Shown here one piece after another: positions 53,560-62,885 of a stretch of DNA of 64,000 nt (position 1 is its first letter; the number at the start of each line of letters is the position of its first letter). Under the pieces are notes generated by a model that saw only the letters and a list, made by a program, of their open reading frames with translations, made no database searches and was not told where the DNA came from. The position numbers were made by a program, and so were the translations under genes. This DNA comes from Pseudomonadota bacterium (lineage in GTDB: Bacteria > Pseudomonadota > Gammaproteobacteria > Steroidobacterales > Steroidobacteraceae), in assembly GCA_023423935.1 (NCBI GenBank), contig JAFAEQ010000055.1, positions 85,221 through 149,220 of the forward strand, given 5' to 3'.

Positions 53560-54003
53560 GTGAGCACCATCATGCCGAAGCAGCAGTCAGGACACCTGCG
53601 CTCACTGCTGGATGACTTCGTGCACGACCGACAATACGTGCCGCCGGAGGCGCAACGCATCGAGTCGCTGGAGGAGCTGCCGCTGCGTCTGCAGACGGTG
53701 GCGGCCTCTTACACGCAGGAAGAATGGAACGCGTGGAGTCTCGATCAGCGGATCTGGTTCGTCGTTGCGCAGAAAGTGTGCCTGCGACCGGAGCGCCCTT
53801 TGGAGGCAGCGCTGAAGGTCCGCTTCTACGACCACGACGGTGTGCTGGTCGCGGCCGGTATCTGGTCTCGCCCGACCGGGTCTCGCCCGACCGGGTCGCG
53901 CTCGACGGGGTCGTGGGTCCTGCATAGCGTGCTCGACGAGGGATTCACGGTCCCCGGCAACGACGCGATCGATCGGCCCGAACAACTTGCGCGCGTGAGC
54001 TGA
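53560..54003 (+). CDS. Hypothetical protein with a tandem SRPTG repeat
   Basis: 147 residues from GTG 53560 (GAGG 6 bases before); ATG 53572 is an alternative. Polar, probably cytoplasmic, with a Trp-rich middle (EEWNAWSLDQRIWFVVAQKV) and a KVRFYDHDGVLVAAGIWSR strand region. A 15-base DNA repeat gives SRPTGSRPTGSRSTGS at about 103-118. No family recognised. It lies 8 bases after the bactofilin gene and 11 before the EAL gene, so it belongs to this cassette. Confidence 0.65.
   Translation: MSTIMPKQQSGHLRSLLDDFVHDRQYVPPEAQRIESLEELPLRLQTVAASYTQEEWNAWSLDQRIWFVVAQKVCLRPERPLEAALKVRFYDHDGVLVAAGIWSRPTGSRPTGSRSTGSWVLHSVLDEGFTVPGNDAIDRPEQLARVS
53866..53910 (+). repeat. Three tandem 15-base units inside a coding region
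   Basis: TCTCGCCCGACCGGG is perfectly repeated at 53866-53880 and 53881-53895, with a diverged third copy at 53896-53910. The unit is in frame (Ser-Arg-Pro-Thr-Gly), so copy number could change without breaking the reading frame. Confidence 0.85.
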
Positions 54004-54013
54004 CGCCCGCGAT

Positions 54014-54838
54014 ATGGTGCACCCGCGACTCAAGCAGCAGTTGCAGCGCGCGCTGGAGAGCCAACAGTTCAAAGTGCACTACCAGCCGAAGTTTCACCTG
54101 AGCTCAGGTGAGCTGCAGGGCGTAGAGGCTCTGCTGCGCTGGCGCACCGATGCAGGGACATGGATCGCTCCTTCCGCTTTCGTGCCGGTGCTGGAACGTA
54201 CCGGGATGATCAACGATGTCAGCGCCTGGCTGCTCGAGCGCGCGGCGGCCGATGCGATGTACTGGCATCTGCACGGTCAGAACGTCAAGCGCGTGGCCGT
54301 CAATATCTCGCCCCTGCAGCTACGCGACAGTCATGACCGCAACATGCTGCTGGCGAACTGCGCTTCCTGGCGCGCGGGTGGCGTGAAACTGGATCTGGAG
54401 CTGACCGAATCGGCACTGATGCCCAGCGCCGGCGATGTCGTGGGGGCGCTCGATGCGCTGGCCGCCACCAACGTGCGCATCGCGCTGGATGATTTCGGTA
54501 CAGGCTATTCGTCCCTGAGCCTGTTGGCGCGCTTGCCGGTGCGCGAGCTCAAGATCGATCGCAGTTTCGTGGCGCAGCTCGGCGGCAGTCGCAAGGCGGC
54601 ACTCGTGGTCGGCGCAATCATCCGGCTGGCCCGCGAGATGGGCTTGCAAGTCATCGCCGAGGGCATCGAGAACGAACGGCAGCTCGCCCATCTGCGACAG
54701 CTGGGTTGTGATATCGGTCAGGGCTTCTTCTTCAGCGCTGCGCTCAATCGCGACGATCTGCTGGCGCAGCTGCAAGGAGTCGAGACGCTGCCACGCACTG
54801 CTGGCAGCGACATCGCTCCGGTGTGGGCGTATCCCTGA
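54014..54838 (+). CDS. Cyclic di-GMP phosphodiesterase (EAL domain)
   Basis: 274 residues, a single EAL domain with almost nothing else. Catalytic residues all look present: EAL in GVEALLRW, Asn in AVNISPLQL, Glu in LDLELTESALM, the metal pair in ALDDFGTGYSSL, Lys in LKIDRSF, Glu in VIAEGIEN and Gln in GQGFFFS. It should hydrolyse c-di-GMP to pGpG in the cytoplasm. There is no sensor domain, so control may come from partners in the bactofilin cassette. It ends the cassette. Confidence 0.9.
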   Translation: MVHPRLKQQLQRALESQQFKVHYQPKFHLSSGELQGVEALLRWRTDAGTWIAPSAFVPVLERTGMINDVSAWLLERAAADAMYWHLHGQNVKRVAVNISPLQLRDSHDRNMLLANCASWRAGGVKLDLELTESALMPSAGDVVGALDALAATNVRIALDDFGTGYSSLSLLARLPVRELKIDRSFVAQLGGSRKAALVVGAIIRLAREMGLQVIAEGIENERQLAHLRQLGCDIGQGFFFSAALNRDDLLAQLQGVETLPRTAGSDIAPVWAYP

Positions 54839-54985
54839 GCGGCTCCCTGCAAGCTGCGGCGGCGAGTCATACCAAATCAGGGATATTTCAAAATGTATCC
54901 TTCGGGATGCGTCCAACCGAGGTTCGTATAGCGAAAGAGCGCTGATGCACTAGAGTAACCACGTCGAAGATCAGGGGGGAATGAC

Positions 54986-55345
54986 GTGGTTGAAGCCCTT
55001 TGGCTGGTGAAGAGCCGCAAAGACGGACAGAAACGATCGAGTCGCAGAACGCTCGCCTTGCTGGATGATCGACGCATCATCGGCGGAAATGATAGGTTCC
55101 ATTTTGTGGGAGTTTATCGGCGTGAGGCGACCCGGATCTTCTTTCGTGCCTTCGTGAGCTTCCATGGTGGACGGCGCGGACGCTCGCGCGTTGAGGCGCC
55201 CTACGAAGCGGAGGGAATCGGCGAGATTTCGGCGGACGAAAGACTCATCGATTACGTAGCGCGCATCGTCGGAGAGCCGGATAGCCAGTTCGAGGGAAGT
55301 TTCACGCGCATAGCGGAAGTACCGAATTTCCGCGAGCTGGTTTGA
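54986..55345 (+). CDS. GrlR-like small protein
   Basis: 119 residues from GTG 54986, 5 bases after AGGGGGGA. The N-terminus MVEALWLVK, then LALLDDRRIIGGNDRFHFVGVY, resembles the T3SS-regulator GrlR family, whose members share a GGDSxYYYxGxY element in a small beta-barrel. Here the loop is GGNDRFHFVGVY. Function outside attaching-effacing pathogens is unknown. It is not clearly in an operon with its neighbours. Confidence 0.55.
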   Translation: MVEALWLVKSRKDGQKRSSRRTLALLDDRRIIGGNDRFHFVGVYRREATRIFFRAFVSFHGGRRGRSRVEAPYEAEGIGEISADERLIDYVARIVGEPDSQFEGSFTRIAEVPNFRELV

Positions 55346-55555
55346 GAGCGTCCTCGCGAGGGCGGGCAAGGGGGAGGCGTCCCCGGCTCCAGTGATGACA
55401 GGATGTCCGATTCAACAGAACGGTGAGCCGGTCGAAGGACGGCTCGATACTTGATACCCAGGCAGAAGAAGACGCGGTCTGGGTATTTCCGGGAGATATG
55501 AATCGCGCGGAGGGTCTCGTGCATTAGTCGTGTTCAATCACGGGAGCAGAAGACC

Positions 55556-56347
55556 ATGGGTCGAGTCGGCAGAGTCGTAGGACGTCGCACGGGCGTCACT
55601 CAGTATCATCAGGTTTACAGCCTGCTGCTCAGAGCGATCTCGAAGGGCGAGATTCGCAGCGGCGCTGCATTGCCGACCGAGAGCGAGCTCATGGAGATGT
55701 ACAAAGTCTCGCGCAACACGGTACGGCGTGCGATTGATCGATTGGTGAGTGAGCGAAGGGTGGTGCGCCGACGAGGCAGCGGCACCTATGTGCTGGCCTC
55801 GGATCGGCGTGCCGAGAGCTGGGAGCGACTTGCACAGCTTGCGCATGACCTGGATCGCTTTGCGCGCGCGACGAGCTGCAAGACGCTCAAGTACGCACGT
55901 GTCGAGACTCCCACCTATGTCTTGCATCAGATTCCGGATTTCAGTGCACGCTCGCTTCTGATCGAACAGACGCGATATTTCGAGAAGACCTGTTTCGCCG
56001 CATGCGTCTCTCACATTCCCGATGGGGTGGGGGCCAGGCTGACGCGCGGCAGGATCTCCGACAAGTTGATCGTGACGGCGTTGAAAGAGCTCGGGTTCAA
56101 GCCCGCATCGGGCACCTGGACGATCGAAGCGGTTGGCGCGGACGCAGCGATAGCGAAGCTGTTGAACGTGGCTGTCGGCACGCCCATTCTGATGACGGAG
56201 AGCGTCGTGCGGGACACGAGTGGTCAGCCGCTCGAGTTTCAGCGCTCATTCTTCCTCGCGGACGTCTACCCGGTCCGCGTGGATTTTCGGTTTGACAGTG
56301 CCGGAAAGGGGCTGCGCTGGAAGCCCGTGGTTAACGAAGACAAATAG
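55556..56347 (+). CDS. GntR/HutC-family transcriptional regulator
   Basis: 263 residues. The winged HTH lies at about 18-85 (ALPTESELMEMYKVSRNTVR, RAIDRLVSERRVVRRRGSGT), followed by a UTRA ligand domain at about 105-255 (LLIEQTRYF, LIVTALKELGFKPASGTWTI, VGTPILMTESVVRDTSGQPL, EFQRSFF). HutC-type members sense sugars, amino acids or their derivatives. Its target is not evident: it is convergent with the hybrid kinase gene (3-base gap) and follows the GrlR-like gene by 210 bases. Confidence 0.88.
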   Translation: MGRVGRVVGRRTGVTQYHQVYSLLLRAISKGEIRSGAALPTESELMEMYKVSRNTVRRAIDRLVSERRVVRRRGSGTYVLASDRRAESWERLAQLAHDLDRFARATSCKTLKYARVETPTYVLHQIPDFSARSLLIEQTRYFEKTCFAACVSHIPDGVGARLTRGRISDKLIVTALKELGFKPASGTWTIEAVGADAAIAKLLNVAVGTPILMTESVVRDTSGQPLEFQRSFFLADVYPVRVDFRFDSAGKGLRWKPVVNEDK

Positions 56348-56350
56348 GCT

Positions 56351-59194
56351 TCACCTTCTGGCTACCTGCGCCGTCTCGCAAAGTGCATTCTGCTCGAGCC
56401 GCCGGTAGAACTCCCGCTGAAAATCTGCAATGGCTTGCTCGACTGCGCCCGCGCTCGAGGCCAGATCGATGTCTTCGCCGCTCGCGAGCAAGGTCTGTAG
56501 ATGCCGCGCGAGATGCTCGACTCGTCGTGCCCCCACGGTTCCAGCGCTGCCGAGAAGTATGTGCAACCGGCCCTTGATGGCCGCAACGTCGCCTGTGCCG
56601 GCATTCAGGAGGGCAGGCAGTTTCGCAGCGGATTCGAGGAGCGACTCGCAGATGCGCAACAGGGGCGTGCGTTCGTGATGCACGCTGCGACTGAGCTCTT
56701 CGAACACCTTGGTGTCGAGGTCGGGCACTGCATGCGCGGCACTCGCAGCCGCGTCGCTGCGAAGACTGTCCCTGCGAAGCCATTTGCAGAGTATGTCGTG
56801 AAGTGCGGCCCGACCAAACGGCTTGGGCAGGAAATCGTCCATGCCCGCTTCGAGACAGCGAATCCGGTCTTCCGTCATCGCACTTGCCGTCATGGCGATG
56901 ATCGGAACCCGCCGCTGCGGCAATGCGCGCAGTCGGCGGGTCGTTTCATATCCATCCATGTCCGGCATCCGGCAATCCATCAGGATCAGATCGAACTGAC
57001 GCTCGCTGTGCAGTCGGATCGCCTCCAAACCGCTATCGACGAGGGTGACCGGACAGCGCAGGCCTGTGAGCAGAGCCTCGGCCACGAAACGATTCGTGCT
57101 GTCGTCTTCGACGACCAGAATGCGCCCACGCGGATTGCGGAAGATGCGCTGCGTCTGCTCGTCGCGCGGCGATTGCCGCGAGGCCTCGAGCTGCAGCGTC
57201 AGTCTGAAAGCAGAACCTTCTTTGGAGGATCGAAGCAGCACGAGATCGCCGCTCATCGCCTGCGCCAGGCGTCGACTGATCGGCAAGCCGAGTCCTGCTC
57301 CGGTGTGTGCGCAGCGCGCCGAGTCAGCCCGCACGAACGGATCGAAAATGGAATCGCGCTTATCCACAGGGACGCCATCCCCGGAGTCGATCACATCGAT
57401 CGTGATCTGGCGACCGTCGTACATGACGCTCAAGTCCACGCCGCCGCGCCTGGTGAACTTCAGCGCATTGGAGACCAGGTTGTTGATGATCTGTTTGACG
57501 CGCAGCGGATCCCCGATGAACGAGGGCGGCAGACCATCCGCCACTTGCAGGGAAAGATTCAGGCGGAGGGAATCGGCCTGTGCGCTGAACGATTCCACCG
57601 CTTCCTGAAGCAGCCGCTGCAGCGAGAACACCTCGTGCTGGAGCGTGAAGTGGCCGGAGTCGATCCGGGTGAGATCCAGAATGTCGTTGGCAATTTTCAG
57701 CAGCGAGCGCGCGGAGAGACGCGCGACGGACAGATGTCTTTGGAGCTCGGGAGACGACTGCGATTCGGTGCGCATCATCTCCAGCGTCGCCAGTAGTCCA
57801 TGCAGCGGCGTGCGCAGTTCGTGGCTCATGGTGGCGATGAAGAGATCGCGCGAGCGGGCGTGCTCAAGGTGTCCCTGAGTGCGTGGTGAGGGCGTCGCAG
57901 CGGGGTACTCGTTGGTCGGGTCTCTCACGCGAATGGCGTAATGATCGCCATCGTGCTGCGCATAGCGGCAGATCTGTACGTACGTATCGACTTTCCTGCC
58001 GGCGGCCGTTCGCAGAGTCGTCCGTAGCGGAACGCGCGAGGCCGCTGCCCTGGCCATGCTGCCGAGCGGGTGTTCGTAGGCCGGACCCTGCGGAATCAAC
58101 AGGGTCAGGGGCTGACCTCTCACGGCGGCTGGATCGTAGCCAAGCAGTCGCACGATCGAGCGACTGGCGGATTCGATCCTGCCGTCACCCGTTACGAACA
58201 GCGCGATGTCCGTGCAGTAGTGCATCAGAATGCGATAGCGGGTCCTCACGATCTGGAAAGTGCGCTCGCTCTGGCGCAAGCGTTGCAGACACTGCTCGAG
58301 CAGGCGCAGGGACGTCTCAACCAGTCTCGTCAACCGCTCGATCTGGCGGGCGGCAGCGCTGAGTTCATTGCATCGATCGTCGAGGCTGCGTCGCAGGCGA
58401 TCGCTTTCGCGAAGGATTCTGGCTGCACCTTCCTCGAGCGCACTGGGCAGCAACCTCGGTGAGGCGGCCGTATCGTGCAAGATCCAGCGCTGTACACCTT
58501 GCAGCAGCGTCTCGGCATATAGCGTCGCGGCGCGAGCGATGAACAGTGCGCTTATCAACAGCACACACACTTGCGGCCAGATCGAGCTGTTCAGTGGACT
58601 CGGCTGCAGCATGACGAGCAGCCCGATCACGGTGAAGACGGCGCTTCCCGCGATCAACAGGAACATCAAATGTCCTGTATTCACCCTGGCACGTGTTGGC
58701 TGGTGCGCTTCGAAGCGGGGAAGAAGCACCATGCAGCCGATGGCGAGCGCGATATTCGACATGGATTCGGTCAAAGCGACAGTGGTCGTAAGCCACGGAT
58801 CGGGCGCCACGCCGAAGCAGATAGCCCAGGCACATAGCATCAGCTTCGGGATGAGCAGCAGCGCGACGGCAGGCATGCAGCTCGCGGAAGATCTCAGCAC
58901 CGCTCCGCTTGCGACTGCGAAAATCAGCTCTAGTGAGCTCGGCCCGGCGGCATGGCCTGCCAACGAGCCGATAACAAGCGCGACCACTGCCAGAGCCGCC
59001 GAGGTCCGCCATCCATGCAGCAGAGCGACGGTCAGTATGAAAGCGGCAACAAAGGAGATCCGCGCCGCGGGAAGGAGTTCTAGCTCGAACAGCGTGCCGC
59101 CTGTAACACCGAGCAGAGCCAGGGCGAGCGGCTGCGCCGTCCACGGGTTCTGCGGGATCATCCGATCCCTGAATACCTTCAAGAGCTCCACCAT
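56351..59194 (-). CDS. Membrane hybrid sensor histidine kinase with receiver and Hpt domains (second copy)
   Basis: 947 residues from ATG 59194; ATG 59161 is an alternative, and the longer open frame lacks a plausible start. Order: about seven N-terminal membrane helices (15-230), coiled coil, PAS (about 315-420), HisKA with His458 in ATMSHELRTPLHGLLA, HATPase (GAGLGLPISRRLAQAMSG), receiver with Asp740 (LILMDCRMPDMDGYE) and a C-terminal Hpt domain with His in GRLHILLGSAGTVGARR. Domain order and many stretches match the kinase at 30699-33572, so the two are paralogues. No regulator gene is adjacent; the stand-alone receiver or the MarR-fused regulators could be targets. Confidence 0.9.
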   Translation of the reverse strand: MVELLKVFRDRMIPQNPWTAQPLALALLGVTGGTLFELELLPAARISFVAAFILTVALLHGWRTSAALAVVALVIGSLAGHAAGPSSLELIFAVASGAVLRSSASCMPAVALLLIPKLMLCAWAICFGVAPDPWLTTTVALTESMSNIALAIGCMVLLPRFEAHQPTRARVNTGHLMFLLIAGSAVFTVIGLLVMLQPSPLNSSIWPQVCVLLISALFIARAATLYAETLLQGVQRWILHDTAASPRLLPSALEEGAARILRESDRLRRSLDDRCNELSAAARQIERLTRLVETSLRLLEQCLQRLRQSERTFQIVRTRYRILMHYCTDIALFVTGDGRIESASRSIVRLLGYDPAAVRGQPLTLLIPQGPAYEHPLGSMARAAASRVPLRTTLRTAAGRKVDTYVQICRYAQHDGDHYAIRVRDPTNEYPAATPSPRTQGHLEHARSRDLFIATMSHELRTPLHGLLATLEMMRTESQSSPELQRHLSVARLSARSLLKIANDILDLTRIDSGHFTLQHEVFSLQRLLQEAVESFSAQADSLRLNLSLQVADGLPPSFIGDPLRVKQIINNLVSNALKFTRRGGVDLSVMYDGRQITIDVIDSGDGVPVDKRDSIFDPFVRADSARCAHTGAGLGLPISRRLAQAMSGDLVLLRSSKEGSAFRLTLQLEASRQSPRDEQTQRIFRNPRGRILVVEDDSTNRFVAEALLTGLRCPVTLVDSGLEAIRLHSERQFDLILMDCRMPDMDGYETTRRLRALPQRRVPIIAMTASAMTEDRIRCLEAGMDDFLPKPFGRAALHDILCKWLRRDSLRSDAAASAAHAVPDLDTKVFEELSRSVHHERTPLLRICESLLESAAKLPALLNAGTGDVAAIKGRLHILLGSAGTVGARRVEHLARHLQTLLASGEDIDLASSAGAVEQAIADFQREFYRRLEQNALCETAQVARR

Positions 59195-59785
59195 GACCCC
59201 AATCGCTGCCTCTGTTCCATGTGCGACATTCCAAAAAAGGAATGAATGCCGAGCGGACACCTGGTCATGACGCTGGCCAGCGCCCATGACTGCGCACGAC
59301 TCTGCAACAGGACAAGGGCGGCGCGCATTGCAGCCATAGGAAGCAAAAAAGCGCGTCCAGGAAGCCAGGTGAATCTCTGTGCTGTCCGGCCGGTGGGCGT
59401 GACAGAGATCCGTGCGGCGCACAATAGATACCATAAACAGAATAACAATTTCGTAACGAATTGCTTCCTGGTGCGCGCGTGCGGATGGTTCGCTCGTCCG
59501 ATTGCCTCGTTCTTCTGGACAGCGTTGGGCACGACGGCGCATGCGCAGGCCAGGTGTTGCATTGTCCTTTGCAGGAAAATCTCCCGGAACGCGCCATTGA
59601 GCGATTCGCGCTGCAGGGGAGCAGACACGTCACGCCAGATCGTTCTTCCCGTTCCACTCCCACTGTCAGCGACACAGTCGCACTGATCGCCAACAGGGGG
59701 CACTGAGGTACAAGAACACGTTCGCTGCCGCAGGCATCGTTGCACACGAAACCTGTTCTCTACCCGTTCAAAGAAGGAACAACCC
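59195..59785. other. Intergenic region between divergent genes
   Basis: About 590 bases between the hybrid kinase and the hydrolase pair. Long open frames exist on both strands but have no recognisable domains or ribosome sites. The stretch 59420-59470 (GATACCATAAACAGAATAACAATTTCG) is locally AT-rich and is the best promoter candidate. Confidence 0.4.
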
Positions 59786-60442
59786 GTGTCCACCAAAGCC
59801 ACAACGAAGCCCGGTGCCAGGCTGTTGACGCCCAAGGATCACATCCTGGTGATGATTGATTTTCAGTCGCAGATGGCCTTTGCCACTCACTCCATCGACG
59901 CCGTCGCGCTGCGAAACAATGCGGCACTCGTCGCGCAGGCGGCTGCCGGATTCGAGGTGTCGACGATTCTCACGACCGTTGCAGCGAAGAGCTTCTCCGG
60001 GCCGATGTTCAGTGAAGTGACCGAGCCGTTTCCCCAACAGGCGCTGCTCGATCGCACCTCGATGAACACGTGGGAGGACGAGGCCGTCATCAAGCGGGTG
60101 AACGAGATCGGCAAACAGCGCATCGTGCTCGCGGGTCTTTGGACCAGCGTCTGCATCGTCGGTCCGGCGCTGTCCGCGCTCGATCAGGGCTACGAAGTAT
60201 TCGTGCTCTGCGATGCGTGCGGCGACGTCTCCGCCGAAGCACACGATCGCGCCATCGACCGCATGGTGCAGGCGGGTGCTCAACCGATGAGCTCGCTCCA
60301 GTATCTGCTCGAGCTGCAGCGGGATTGGGCGCGAGCGGCGACCTACGATCTGACCACAGGTATCGCAAGGCGCTTTGGCGGTGCTTACGGCGTCGGCATC
60401 GCCTACGCCAAGAGCATGTTCGGCGCATCCGAAGGTCATTGA
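59786..60442 (+). CDS. Isochorismatase-family cysteine hydrolase
   Basis: 218 residues from GTG 59786 (GAAGGAAC upstream). The catalytic Asp25 is in LVMIDFQSQM and Cys123 in IVLAGLWTSVCIVGPAL; the family fold is otherwise complete, with a C-terminal extension of about 35 residues. Such enzymes hydrolyse amides, ureas or carbamates; the exact substrate is unknown. It is followed after 30 bases by an amidohydrolase gene with an almost identical leader, so the two probably act together on an amide-type compound. Confidence 0.85.
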   Translation: MSTKATTKPGARLLTPKDHILVMIDFQSQMAFATHSIDAVALRNNAALVAQAAAGFEVSTILTTVAAKSFSGPMFSEVTEPFPQQALLDRTSMNTWEDEAVIKRVNEIGKQRIVLAGLWTSVCIVGPALSALDQGYEVFVLCDACGDVSAEAHDRAIDRMVQAGAQPMSSLQYLLELQRDWARAATYDLTTGIARRFGGAYGVGIAYAKSMFGASEGH

Positions 60443-60472
60443 TCCTGAGCCAGTGCGGAAGGAACAACCCGC

Positions 60473-62428
60473 GTGAGCTGGAACCGAAGGCAATTGATCG
60501 CAGGCGGCGCAGCGCTGGCATCGTCCACGCTCTGGAGCGCTGCGCCGCGCGCACAACGTATACCGGAAGCGTCTGCCGTGACAGCCGAACTCATCCTCAT
60601 CAATGGTCGCTTCTCGACTCTCGATCGTGCCAATCCCAACGCCGAGGCGGTAGCTATCTCGAATGGGAAGTTTGTCGCTGTCGGCTCCGAACGTGACGTG
60701 CGAGCGCTCGCGGGACCTGACACCACGATCGTGGATCTGAAGCGCGGACGTGCAATCCCGGGTCTGATCGATAGTCACATCCACATCATTCGTGGCGGCC
60801 TGAACTACAACATGGAGCTGCGATGGGACGGCGTGCGCTCGCTGGCCGTGGCGCTCGGGATGCTGAAGGCGCAAGTGGATCGGACGCCGGCACCGCAGTG
60901 GGTGCGCGTCGTCGGCGGCTTCACCGAACATCAGTTCGCGGAGAAACGCTTGCCGACGCTCGAGGAGCTCAACGCGATCGCGCCCGACACGCCGGTATTC
61001 ATTCTGCATCTGTACGATCGCGCGTTGCTGAATGCAGCGGCACTGCGTGTCGTCGGTTTTACGAAGAGTTCGCCGAATCCGCCAGGCGGCGAGATCGCGC
61101 GCGACAAGCAGGGCAATCCCACCGGACTGCTGCTTGCGCAACCGAATGCGAGCATTCTCTATTCGACACTAGCAAAGGGTCCGAAACTGCCGCCGGAATA
61201 CCAGAAGAATTCCACGCGTCATTTCATGCGCGAGGTGAATCGCCTGGGCGTCACCGCAGTTATCGATGCCGGTGGCGGCTTTCAGAACTATCCCGAGGAT
61301 TACCGGATCATCGAGGAACTGCATGCCGCGGGGGAGCTGACGGTGCGGATCGCCTACAACCTGTTCACGCAGAAGCCCAAGGAAGAACTGGCGGATTTCA
61401 GGAGCTGGGCGGGCAAGGTAAAGCCGGGGCAGGGCGACGATTTCTATCGGCACAATGGCGCCGGGGAAATGCTCGTCTACAGTGCAGCTGACTTCGAGCA
61501 CTTCCGAGTCGCGAGGCCTGAGATGCCACCGAACATGGAGAGCGATCTCGAGCCCGTGGTGCACCTGCTCGCTTCGAATCGATGGCCGTGGCGGATGCAC
61601 GCAACGTATGACGAAACGATCTCACGCGCGCTCGATGTGTTCGAGAGGGTGAATAAGGACGTTCCGTTCGCGGGTCTGCACTGGATGTTCGATCACTGCG
61701 AGACGATCTCTGATCGGAATATCGATCGCATCGCTGCTCTCGGCGGCGGCATTGCAGTTCAGCATCGCATGGCGTTCCAGGGCGAGTACTTCGTGGAGCG
61801 TCATGGTGCGCGCGCGGCGGAGCGCACCCCGCCAGTTCGGCGCATGCTCGAGTCGGGCGTTGCAGTGGGTGGGGGCACCGATGCCACCCGCGTGGCGTCG
61901 TACAACCCGTGGATATCGCTCTCATGGCTCGTCACGGGCAAGACCGTCGGCGGTCTCACGTTGTATCCGGCAGCGAACCGACTGGATCGTGAGCAGGCGC
62001 TGCGGATGTGGACCGAGTCCAATGCCTGGTTCTCCACCGAGTCTGGCAAGAAAGGGCAGATCAAGGTGGGGCAGCTCGCGGATCTGGCGGTGTTGTCGGA
62101 TGACTATTTCAGCGTTGCCGAAGACGAGATTCAGAACATCACGTCCGTTCTGACGCTGGTGGGCGGTCGTGTTGTCCATGCGGACCGCGACTTTGGTGAT
62201 CTCGCGCCGTCATTACCGCCGCCGATGCCCGACTGGTCGCCGGTCCGCCGCTTCGGCGGCTATCAGTCGCGCGAGAGCGGCGGGGCGCAGCCTGCGTTGG
62301 CTGCCTCGTGTGGCTTCGATCACTCCTGCACGGTCCATGGTCGAGCGCAGCTGCGAAAGACCCCGGTTGCAGCCTCCGATCCCGACGCGTTCTGGGGCTC
62401 CCTGGGCTGTTCATGCTGGGCGTTCTGA
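60473..62428 (+). CDS. Tat-exported amidohydrolase (YtcJ-like)
   Basis: 651 residues from GTG 60473. The N-terminus SWNRRQLIAGGAALASSTLW is a Tat signal with twin Arg, so the enzyme should fold in the cytoplasm and act in the periplasm. Amidohydrolase_3 metal-site motifs: PGLIDSHIHII, MHATYDETIS, DHCETIS and GGGTDATRV. The C-terminus has a Cys-rich tail (ALAASCGFDHSCTVHG and FWGSLGCSCWAF) seen in some members. Preceded by the isochorismatase-like hydrolase; a shared job in amide degradation is likely but the substrate is open. Confidence 0.85.
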   Translation: MSWNRRQLIAGGAALASSTLWSAAPRAQRIPEASAVTAELILINGRFSTLDRANPNAEAVAISNGKFVAVGSERDVRALAGPDTTIVDLKRGRAIPGLIDSHIHIIRGGLNYNMELRWDGVRSLAVALGMLKAQVDRTPAPQWVRVVGGFTEHQFAEKRLPTLEELNAIAPDTPVFILHLYDRALLNAAALRVVGFTKSSPNPPGGEIARDKQGNPTGLLLAQPNASILYSTLAKGPKLPPEYQKNSTRHFMREVNRLGVTAVIDAGGGFQNYPEDYRIIEELHAAGELTVRIAYNLFTQKPKEELADFRSWAGKVKPGQGDDFYRHNGAGEMLVYSAADFEHFRVARPEMPPNMESDLEPVVHLLASNRWPWRMHATYDETISRALDVFERVNKDVPFAGLHWMFDHCETISDRNIDRIAALGGGIAVQHRMAFQGEYFVERHGARAAERTPPVRRMLESGVAVGGGTDATRVASYNPWISLSWLVTGKTVGGLTLYPAANRLDREQALRMWTESNAWFSTESGKKGQIKVGQLADLAVLSDDYFSVAEDEIQNITSVLTLVGGRVVHADRDFGDLAPSLPPPMPDWSPVRRFGGYQSRESGGAQPALAASCGFDHSCTVHGRAQLRKTPVAASDPDAFWGSLGCSCWAF

Positions 62429-62885
62429 GAGCGCACCAGTTCACTATTGAGATCACTACTACAGAGAAGAGTAACGACGCGTCTGGCTCTTGCTCCTCAG
62501 CTGATCGAAATCAGTTTCACCGCCGTGGTGTGAGCGGGTCACGCTGAAGGCCTTCTCTGCGGGCATCTCTCGCCTGCAAGATCGTTGCCATCGAATCCGG
62601 TGGGTCGTATTCGCGAGTGTGCGGCCGGTGCAAGCACTGACGTGCTTTACGGCCCGGCACTGTAACACCAGCGAAAATCCGGCCGGAGAGCCCGGGTGCT
62701 GGCGACCGCGGTAGGTCTACCGCACAGCCCTCTGGTGCAATTTCCTCATTTGTACGCGCGTCCTCGCACTTGCCCGTGCGAGGACGATTTTGCAGGATGC
62801 CGGGGACGTGCTCCGCGGAGGTTCGTTTTCACCGTGGCACCCCATTCATATACAGCATTCATCCGACCCAGATAGATCAGGATCG
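62429..62885. other. Intergenic region downstream of the amidohydrolase
   Basis: About 330 bases before the terminator at 62759 and about 95 after it. No convincing gene. The segment 62600-62700 contains short GC-rich inverted pieces (GCCGGTGC, GCCCGGCAC) that may be decayed repeat or IS debris. Confidence 0.4.
62759..62791 (+). terminator. Intrinsic terminator
   Basis: CGTCCTCGCAC (62759-62769) pairs perfectly with GTGCGAGGACG (62776-62786), followed by ATTTT. It lies 330 bases after the amidohydrolase stop and before the propeller remnant. Confidence 0.75.

Noticed and set aside
59768..61141. Long minus-strand open frame opposite the hydrolase and amidohydrolase genes
   Set aside because: Both genes on the plus strand have clear catalytic motifs; the antisense frame has none and no ribosome site.
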